Shown here piece by piece: positions 33,590 to 39,285 of a stretch of DNA of 39,285 nucleotides. Each line of letters begins with the position of its first letter. Position 1 is the first letter of the stretch. The translations under genes were made by a program, and so were the position numbers. This DNA is from JBKEDS01 sp047975545 (GTDB taxonomy: Bacteria > Bacteroidota > Bacteroidia > Flavobacteriales > Flavobacteriaceae), in the NCBI GenBank assembly GCA_047975545.1, contig JBKEDS010000028.1, positions 1 through 39,285 of the forward strand, written 5' to 3'. The notes below the pieces were generated by a model that saw only the letters and a list, made by a program, of their open reading frames with translations, had not been told where the DNA came from and made no database searches.

Positions 33590-34411
33590 ATGCAACAAAT
33601 TATTAATTTTATAATAAGGAACAAAAATTTTTTGTTGTTCTTGTTGCTGTTTTGCATTTCCATCCTGTTTACAATTCAATCGCATTCGTACCATAGAAGC
33701 AAGTTTATTAATTCTGCCAATTTTTTAAGCGGCGGTGTTTACCATTCATTAAACAACGTAAGCGAGTACCTTCATTTAAAATCGCAAAACCAACTTTTGG
33801 CCGATGAAAACGTTAAGCTAAGGCAACTACTGCTAAACGCCAAAACCAACAATTCCGTTAGTTATCTGGATAGTGTAAGCTACAACAACCACTATAAGTT
33901 TACCCCAGCCAACGTTATAAAAAACAGTTATTCGGCAACCGATAATATCCTACTTATAAACAAAGGCAAAAAAGACAGTATCCGGGAAGATTTTGGCGTA
34001 ATTTCGCCTAAAGGGCTTATCGGTATTGTAGAAAACGTTAGCAACAACTACGCTACAATAGTTTCGGTTTTAAACACAACCAGTAAAATTAGTGCCCAAC
34101 TAAAAAAAACCAACCATTATGGTTCGTTAATTTGGAACGGCAACAATCCCGCTTTTGTACAGCTAATCGATATTCAAAAAATAGCACCTGTTATTAAGGG
34201 CGATACTATTATTACCTCGGGCATGTCCTCCATATTCCCTAAAGGCGTCCCCATTGGCGTGGTTGATAATTTTAAGTTAGACAAAGGCGAAAATTTTTTC
34301 GAAATTAACGTAAAACTATTTAACGACATGACCAATATTGAGCATGTTTACATTATTGAAAACAAAGATGCCGAAGAAATCAATACGCTTTTAAAAACCA
34401 ATAATGAATAA
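33590..34411 (+). CDS. mreC: Rod-shape protein MreC
   Basis: The 273-residue protein has an N-terminal membrane helix (about 10-27, FLLFLLLFCISILFTI), a coiled coil (about 55-85, LHLKSQNQLLADENVKLRQL) and two periplasmic beta-barrels (LINKGKKDSIREDFGVISPKGLIG, then TSGMSSIFPKGVPIGVV). It links MreB to PBP2 and RodA. It ends eight bases inside mreD, so translation is coupled. Confidence 0.95.
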   Translation: MQQIINFIIRNKNFLLFLLLFCISILFTIQSHSYHRSKFINSANFLSGGVYHSLNNVSEYLHLKSQNQLLADENVKLRQLLLNAKTNNSVSYLDSVSYNNHYKFTPANVIKNSYSATDNILLINKGKKDSIREDFGVISPKGLIGIVENVSNNYATIVSVLNTTSKISAQLKKTNHYGSLIWNGNNPAFVQLIDIQKIAPVIKGDTIITSGMSSIFPKGVPIGVVDNFKLDKGENFFEINVKLFNDMTNIEHVYIIENKDAEEINTLLKTNNE

Positions 34412-34910
34412 CGATACCTACAAAAATAGTTTCAGGTTTATTATACTGGTTTTGGCCCAGGTTTTAATATGCAACCATATTAATTTTTTAGGTTATATAA
34501 ACCCGTATATATACATTCTGTTTATAGCCTTGTTCCCCATAAAAAACAACCGTACCATTATTATTTTGTTAAGTTTTTTGTTGGGGCTAACCATCGATAT
34601 TTTTCAAGATTCTGGCGGTATACACGCTGCGGCATCCGTATTTATTGCGTATATACGCCCTGTTATTTTAAAATTTTCGTTTGGCACGCTTTACGAGCAC
34701 CAAACCATTAAATTCAATACGGTCGATTTTGGCGCAAAAACGGTATACATTGCCCTACTTACCGTTATGCACCACCTCATTTTATTTTCGTTGGAAATTT
34801 TTAACGCAAGCAAAATACTTTTAATCCTTCAAAAAACGTTATTCTCCAGTATTTTCACCATTTTATTAAGCGTTTTAATCACCATTATTTTTAGCAGAAA
34901 AGCGAAATGA
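34404..34910 (+). CDS. mreD: Rod-shape protein MreD
   Basis: The 168-residue protein has five or six membrane helices and the family landmark NFLGYINPYIYILFIALFPI, followed by LLGLTIDIFQDSGGIHAAAS. It starts inside mreC and its stop overlaps the PBP2 start (ATGA, 34907-34910). Confidence 0.92.
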   Translation: MNNDTYKNSFRFIILVLAQVLICNHINFLGYINPYIYILFIALFPIKNNRTIIILLSFLLGLTIDIFQDSGGIHAAASVFIAYIRPVILKFSFGTLYEHQTIKFNTVDFGAKTVYIALLTVMHHLILFSLEIFNASKILLILQKTLFSSIFTILLSVLITIIFSRKAK

Positions 34911-36853
34911 GACAGTTTTTACTTTTCATTACGGTTATTGTTGTTGGCCTTGTATTTATTGGCCGATTGTTTTATTTACAGGTATACACATCCAATAACA
35001 ACAGCCTGCTTGAGGATAACGCCATTAGAAAAGTATACGATTACCCCAAGCGTGGTTTTGTTTTCGACCGGAACGGAACACTTTTGGTGGCCAACCAACC
35101 CTCGTACGACGTTATGCTAATACCAAGGGAAGTAAAACCCCTTGATACCTTGGAGTTTTGTAATCTGCTAAAAATAGACAAGGAAACGTTTAAGAAGAAA
35201 TTTGAAAAAGCATACCGCTATTCGCCCAGGCTACCTTCGGTTTTTATTCCGCAATTATCTAAGGAAGATTATGCCGTTTTACAGGAAAAAATGCGAAAAT
35301 TCGAAGGTTTTTACATCCAAAAACGCTCCCTTAGGCAATACCAAGCCACAATAGGCGCCAATGTTCTGGGCGATATAGGCGAGGTAAACACCGCTACCAT
35401 TGAACGCGACCCCTATTATAAAATGGGCGATTTAATAGGCAAACAAGGCGTCGAGGCGTCGTACGAAGAAATTTTAAGAGGCGTAAAAGGCATCAAATTT
35501 ATCCAAAAAGATAGATTTAACCGAGATATTGGCCCCTATAAAGAAGGTAGCTTAGACACCCTGCCCCAACCCGGAAAAGACATTACCATAACCATAGACG
35601 CCCAACTACAAGCCTATGGCGAGCTGCTTATGCAACACAAACGCGGCGGCATTATAGCTATAGAACCCGCTACGGGCGAAATATTAACCATGGTTTCGGC
35701 GCCAAGCTACAACCCAAATTTATTGGTAGGCAGGCAACGCTCGGAAAATTACACAAAACTTTACAACGATAGCATTGCCAAACCGCTTTACGACAGGAGC
35801 TTATTGGCACAATACCCTCCCGGTTCGCCCTTTAAGGTGCTAAATGCCCTTATAGGCCTGCAAGAGCAAGTGGTTAACACACAAGACCAGTTTGGATGCC
35901 GTATGGGCTACTATCTTGGCAGCCGTAAGTTAACGGGGTGCCATGCGCACTCCAGCCCCTTGGCCATGACCGATGGTATTGCCCAATCCTGTAATGCTTA
36001 TTTTGCCAATGTGTACAGGCGCATTGTTGATAAATACGATTCGCCCCACGACGGCATGAATGCCTGGAGCAACCACGTTAAAAGTTTTGGGCTTGGCGGC
36101 TATTTGGGCTACGACCTAAAAATAGGCCGACCGGGACGTATTCCCGATGGCGATTTTTACGACCGTTGGTACGGAAAAGGGCGCTGGGTATCCACCTATA
36201 ATATTTCCAACGCTATTGGGCAGGGCGAAGTAGAAGCCACCCCCGTACAATTGGCCAATATGGTAGCCGCCATTGCCAACAGGGGCTATTTTTATACGCC
36301 GCATATTATAAAAACTATTGAGGGTGAAACCATACCCGAAAACTTTACGGTTGCCAAACACACTAGTATAGACAAAGTCCACTTTGATCCCGTGGTGCAA
36401 GGCATGTTCGACGTATACAACAAAGGTACCGCTGCTGCATTGCAAGTACCCGACATTGAAATTTGCGGCAAAACCGGAACGGCCGAAAACTTCACCAAAA
36501 TAAACGGCGTTAGGACCCAACTTACCGACCACTCTATTTTTGTAGCCTTCGCTCCTAAGGACAACCCAAAAATAGCTCTGGCCGTATTTGTGGAAAACGG
36601 CTATTGGGGCAGCAGGTTTGCCGGAAAAATAGCCAGTTTAATTATTGAAAAATATATCAAGGGCCATATTACCAGAACCGATTTGGAACAATGGATTTTA
36701 TCGCACGGATTAGACGACGAATACGCCAAGCCCCAATCCGGCGAGCCCTTTAGCATTAACAGGGGAACATACCCCGAAGTATTACCAATAGAAGAAGTAG
36801 AACTATTGGAACTTAAATTGGAACAAATTAACAAACTCCAAGATATACACTAA
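34907..36853 (+). CDS. mrdA: Penicillin-binding protein 2 (elongation transpeptidase)
   Basis: The 648-residue protein has an N-terminal membrane helix (about 5-25), a pedestal domain with RGFVFDRNGTLLVANQPSYD, and a transpeptidase domain. Active-site motifs: SxxK as PPGSPFK with the nucleophilic Ser at about 307 and Lys 310, SxN as SCNAYF, and KTG as CGKTGTAEN. It crosslinks side-wall peptidoglycan together with RodA, whose ATG overlaps its stop by one base (TAATG). The C-terminal extension after KTG (about 540-648) is longer than in E. coli and Glu-rich at the end. Confidence 0.96.
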   Translation: MRQFLLFITVIVVGLVFIGRLFYLQVYTSNNNSLLEDNAIRKVYDYPKRGFVFDRNGTLLVANQPSYDVMLIPREVKPLDTLEFCNLLKIDKETFKKKFEKAYRYSPRLPSVFIPQLSKEDYAVLQEKMRKFEGFYIQKRSLRQYQATIGANVLGDIGEVNTATIERDPYYKMGDLIGKQGVEASYEEILRGVKGIKFIQKDRFNRDIGPYKEGSLDTLPQPGKDITITIDAQLQAYGELLMQHKRGGIIAIEPATGEILTMVSAPSYNPNLLVGRQRSENYTKLYNDSIAKPLYDRSLLAQYPPGSPFKVLNALIGLQEQVVNTQDQFGCRMGYYLGSRKLTGCHAHSSPLAMTDGIAQSCNAYFANVYRRIVDKYDSPHDGMNAWSNHVKSFGLGGYLGYDLKIGRPGRIPDGDFYDRWYGKGRWVSTYNISNAIGQGEVEATPVQLANMVAAIANRGYFYTPHIIKTIEGETIPENFTVAKHTSIDKVHFDPVVQGMFDVYNKGTAAALQVPDIEICGKTGTAENFTKINGVRTQLTDHSIFVAFAPKDNPKIALAVFVENGYWGSRFAGKIASLIIEKYIKGHITRTDLEQWILSHGLDDEYAKPQSGEPFSINRGTYPEVLPIEEVELLELKLEQINKLQDIH

Positions 36854-38133
36854 TGGGCAGGGAAACACATAGATATTTTAAATTCGATTGGCCTACCATT
36901 ATCCTGTTTTTAATGCTGGTGGCTTTTGGTTGGGTTAATATTATATCGGCCTCGCATACCGGTGGCGATGTGGCTAATTATTTCGATTTTACCCAACCTT
37001 TTGGAAAACAATTGGCTTTTATTTTTTTAACCATAGGTCTTATTGTTTTACTGTTGGCCATTGACGCCAAATTTTACGAACGTTTTTCCATTATTATATA
37101 CGTTATCGCTTTATTGTCGCTAATAGGCTTATTTGCCTTTGGCAAAAATGTTAACGGGGCAACATCTTGGTACGCTTTTGGGGGCATGACCATACAGCCC
37201 AGCGAATTTGCCAAGTTTGCAACCGCTTTGGCCGTGGCAAAATACGTAAGCGATTTAAATACCGACCTTAAAAACCTAAAAGACCAAATACGGGTTTTTA
37301 TTATCATTTTAATTCCCGCACTTTTGGTATTGCTACAAAACGACACAGGAAGCACCATTGTTTATGGCGCCTTTTTTTTTGTACTATACCGCGAAGGGCT
37401 TCCCAAGGCTTACTTATATCTGGGCTTATCATTAGTTATATTGGCCATAATAGCCCTAAAATTTGGCACGCTTGCAAGTACCGTGGTATCGGCTGTTATT
37501 ATTTTTGGATATTACTTTTTTAACCGAAAACGGGCATCGCTAATTGTTTGTGCGCTTATTTTTTTAAGTACCATTATAGGCGCTTTGGGTATTAACTTTT
37601 TTTACAATTCAGTACTCCAGCCCCATCAAAAGGATCGTATAAACCTTTGGCTGCGCTTGGAAAAAGACCCCGAAAAATTAGAGCAAATGAAAAAAACCTT
37701 TGCTTACAATCTTAACGAATCGGAAAAGGCCATAAGCTCCGGCGGGCTAACAGGAAAAGGTTTTATGCAAGGCACCCGAACAACGGGCAAGTTTGTGCCT
37801 GAACAGCACACCGATTATATTTTTAGCACTGTTGGTGAAGAATGGGGCTTTGTGGGAAGCTGCTTAGTTGTTATTACCTTTGTACTGCTTATACTGCGCA
37901 TCCTGCATTTGGCAGAATTGCAAAAATCGCAATTTAGCCGGGTTTATGGTTATGGTGTTGCTTCAATTTTATTTGTCCACTTTTTTGTAAATATTGGTAT
38001 GGTCATGGGCATTATACCCACCATTGGCATCCCCTTGCCCATGTTTAGCTATGGCGGCTCGGGACTTTGGGCATTTACTATTTTGATTTTTATTTTTATA
38101 AAATTGGACTCCAACAGAATTAATGAGTGGTAA
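36853..38133 (+). CDS. rodA: Peptidoglycan glycosyltransferase RodA (SEDS family)
   Basis: The 426-residue protein has about ten membrane helices and SEDS motifs WYAFGGMTIQPSEFAKFATA, LLQNDTGSTIVYGAFFF, EQHTDYIFSTVGEEWGFVGS and IPTIGIPLPMFSYGGSG. It polymerises glycan strands from lipid II and partners PBP2. It is translationally coupled to the PBP2 gene. A large periplasmic loop (about 245-315, with KDRINLWLRLEKDPEKLEQM) is longer than in proteobacterial RodA. It is the last gene of the operon. Confidence 0.96.
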   Translation: MGRETHRYFKFDWPTIILFLMLVAFGWVNIISASHTGGDVANYFDFTQPFGKQLAFIFLTIGLIVLLLAIDAKFYERFSIIIYVIALLSLIGLFAFGKNVNGATSWYAFGGMTIQPSEFAKFATALAVAKYVSDLNTDLKNLKDQIRVFIIILIPALLVLLQNDTGSTIVYGAFFFVLYREGLPKAYLYLGLSLVILAIIALKFGTLASTVVSAVIIFGYYFFNRKRASLIVCALIFLSTIIGALGINFFYNSVLQPHQKDRINLWLRLEKDPEKLEQMKKTFAYNLNESEKAISSGGLTGKGFMQGTRTTGKFVPEQHTDYIFSTVGEEWGFVGSCLVVITFVLLILRILHLAELQKSQFSRVYGYGVASILFVHFFVNIGMVMGIIPTIGIPLPMFSYGGSGLWAFTILIFIFIKLDSNRINEW

Positions 38134-38220
38134 TTACGGATATTCGTACTGTAAAATGTCCTTAAAGCCAAGCAATTGCTTTTCCCTTTCGGGGAATGTT
38201 GAGGCACTTTCATAAAACAC

Positions 38221-38250
38221 AAAACCCTTGTAAATACGAGGGTTTTGTTG
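38221..38250 (+). terminator. Hairpin terminator after rodA (first of two)
   Basis: AAACCCTTGT (38221-38230) pairs with ACGAGGGTTT (38235-38244), four-base loop, then TGTTGT. The T run is weak. Confidence 0.55.
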
Positions 38251-38266
38251 TATATTGAGGTACGAA

Positions 38267-38309
38267 TAAACCCCGAAAACGGCCAAAAGGAGCCAAAAAC
38301 GGGGTTTTT
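38267..38309 (+). terminator. Second hairpin terminator after rodA
   Basis: AAACCCCG (38267-38274) pairs with CGGGGTTT (38300-38307), with an inner GGC/GCC pair, followed by five T residues. Two terminators in series close the mre operon. Confidence 0.7.
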
Positions 38310-38621
38310 AATTTCGATTATCATGAAAACACAAAGAATTTCCGGCTTACAGGGTCGATTTTATATTTTTTCCACTCTCGGAAGATTATAGCCCTTTCTA
38401 CGCTTGTTTTTTAAAGGGTAATCTTGGGAAATTTTGTTTGCATATCCAGACACCCGTTTACAACCTACCGTTTACAAGGCACAAAGCCTTATCCAGGTTA
38501 TAGGGCAGATGCCATTTACGCCACAAACAAGAACCGAAGCTTTGCAACCAAGCACAACATAAAAACCAATTTTAAGCGCAAGGGAAAATTGCCCAAAGAT
38601 TATCAAGAAGATAAAAAACTA

Positions 38622-38793
38622 TTGACTTAGGCGCATAACTGATAATTGTGATAAAAATAGCCCTCTTATTTTCAGCCTACTACGATTTATAAGGAAGGTT
38701 TAATTTGTTCAAAATGGTGTAAGCCTAAGACTTTTGAATTTGAACCCCTCATAAACAGTGAGTTCGTGATTAGTCTTTAAGTGCCTAAGTCAA
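38622..38793. mobile_element. 172-bp non-autonomous insertion element (MITE) with TIRs and target duplication
   Basis: Terminal inverted repeats TTGACTTAGGC (38622-38632) and GCCTAAGTCAA (38783-38793) are perfect for 11 bases. The flanks carry the direct repeat AAAAACTA at 38614-38621 and 38794-38801, an 8-bp target duplication. Deleting the element and one repeat joins codons DKKL and KAAIT with no frame change. An internal GCCTAAGA (38723-38730) resembles one terminus. There is no coding capacity, so a transposase in trans is required. Confidence 0.85.
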
Positions 38794-38861
38794 AAAAACT
38801 AAAAGCAGCCATAACCAAGGAAAGAACATCACGATTAGAAGGTCGTTTTGGTAAAGAAAAG

Positions 38862-38889
38862 GCGGTGTGCTGAGCGAAGCCGAAGTAAG
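38862..38889. repeat. 25-28-bp insertion of a CTGAGCGAAGCCGAAG-type repeat
   Basis: GCTGAGCGAAGCCGAAG inside the transposase remnant splits GKEK from HYHF and shifts the frame. Its reverse complement (CTTCGGCTTCGCTCAGC) resembles the repeat core at 7654-7669 (CTTCGACAAGCTCAGC), so it is likely the same class of dispersed sequence. Confidence 0.5.
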
Positions 38890-39054
38890 CATTACCACTT
38901 CAAGAAAATAAAGGCGAAAACAAAACCCAATAAATTTTATGGATCTTCTTTGGCATACATACCGCTAATGCCCTGGAAATAGAAAGGCGAAGGCAAAACG
39001 CCAAAAAAAAAGTTGCCTAATTTATATCAATATCTACTGACAGGGAACTTGCCC

Positions 39055-39144
39055 ATGTTGTTAAAAAACATATGCCTTTTGTGCTTTTTATTATCTCAAA
39101 CAACTGAAAATGGTCAAATTGATAGTATTAAAAACAAAAAATAG
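39055..39144 (+). pseudogene. Possible 5' fragment of a secreted-protein gene
   Basis: ATG at 39055 opens 29 codons: MLLKNICLLCFLLSQTTENG and QIDSIKNKK, then TAG. The start resembles a signal peptide followed by a short polar stretch, as in the first residues of an exported protein, but the frame stops at once. It may be a remnant or chance. The rest of 39145-39285 shows only the minus-strand frame below. Confidence 0.25.
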
Positions 39145-39203
39145 TGTCTCAAAATATAATTAATGATGCTATTTTCTGAATGTGCCTATTATATTTGGTT
39201 AAA

Positions 39204-39285
39204 TTACGCACATCCCATATAAAGAACATTTGCAACACCTCCACTACTGCTACACATTTGTGGTATTTCATTATCATAATACTCC
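39204..39285 (-). CDS. Possible C-terminal end of a gene running off the right edge
   Basis: On the minus strand a 26-codon frame (YYDNEIPQMCSSSGGVANVL then YMGCA, stop at 39206-39204) is open to the window edge. It is too short to identify and may be chance. Confidence 0.2.
   Translation of the reverse strand, partial: EYYDNEIPQMCSSSGGVANVLYMGCA

Larger units (their letters stand above)
38413..39020 (+). pseudogene. Degraded DDE transposase gene interrupted by a small element
   Basis: Three frames read as parts of one transposase C-terminal half. Before the inserted element: YRADAIYATNKNRSFATKHN and IKTNFKRKGKLPKDYQEDKKL (ends 38621). After it: KAAITKERTSRLEGRFGKEK (38802-38861). Then HYHFKKIKAKTKPN (38890 on) and, after a one-base shift, ILWIFFGIHTANALEIERRR, ending at 39018-39020. 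These match the IS1182/IS5-like transposase ending in my recollection. Besides the 172-bp insertion there is a 25-28-bp insertion at about 38862-38889 and a frameshift near 38933-38940. No start or catalytic N-terminal half is seen, so the gene is dead. Confidence 0.75.

Noticed and set aside
35819..35836. Altered active site in PBP2 (SPFK instead of STFK)
   Set aside because: Ser and Lys are in place, SxN and KTG are intact, and only the variable position between them differs.

Overview
The window looks like chromosomal DNA of a member of Bacteroidota, most likely family Flavobacteriaceae. The evidence is a complete gldK-gldL-gldM-gldN set (gliding / type IX secretion), A+T-rich codon use, promoters of the TTTG-N19-TAnnTTTG type instead of -35/-10 boxes, almost no Shine-Dalgarno sequences, and typical flavobacterial families (DUF983, HYC_CC_PP, LVIVD lipoprotein, plug-dicysteine TonB receptor). 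No database search was possible, so the species is not named.

Region 1 (1-3121) is the end of an integrated element. It contains a truncated IS3-type OrfA that seems to have cut a membrane-protein gene, a three-gene cluster of small proteins under a promoter that overlaps a palindrome, and a tyrosine recombinase. The recombinase abuts the 3' end of an initiator tRNA (tRNA-fMet, complement 3122-3194), the probable integration site.

Region 2 (3437-9013) holds two tandem paralogous membrane proteins, topA, and an arginase-fold protein whose metal ligands are partly lost. Region 3 (9154-13749) is gldKLMN: outer-membrane lipoprotein ring (GldK, GldN) plus the proton-driven inner-membrane motor (GldL, GldM).

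Region 4 (13750-19911) has a 125-bp palindromic repeat element, an FAD oxidoreductase, a DUF983 protein, an ABC-F ATPase, a leucine-rich-repeat secreted protein and an LVIVD-type lipoprotein. Region 5 (20074-24816) reads as one long transcription unit: miaB, a sigma-54 activator without a receiver domain, lptE, a TPR-like protein and secG. It is followed by groES-groEL.

Region 6 (27049-30259, minus strand) is a probable metal (copper?) acquisition or handling cluster: HYC_CC_PP protein, TonB-dependent receptor and HMA-domain protein. A GAF-type methionine sulfoxide reductase and purH follow on the plus strand. Region 7 (32549-38133) is the cell-elongation operon mreB-mreC-mreD-pbp2-rodA, with overlapping stop/start codons from mreC onward.

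Region 8 (38134-39285) is degraded mobile DNA. A DDE transposase remnant is interrupted by a 172-bp non-autonomous element with 11-bp terminal inverted repeats and an 8-bp target duplication. Removing the element and one duplicate copy on paper restores the transposase reading frame exactly. This nested insertion, the palindromic 125-bp element, the degenerate arginase next to gldKLMN and the metal cluster with its repeated TAACAT/ATGTTA motif are the main items for follow-up.
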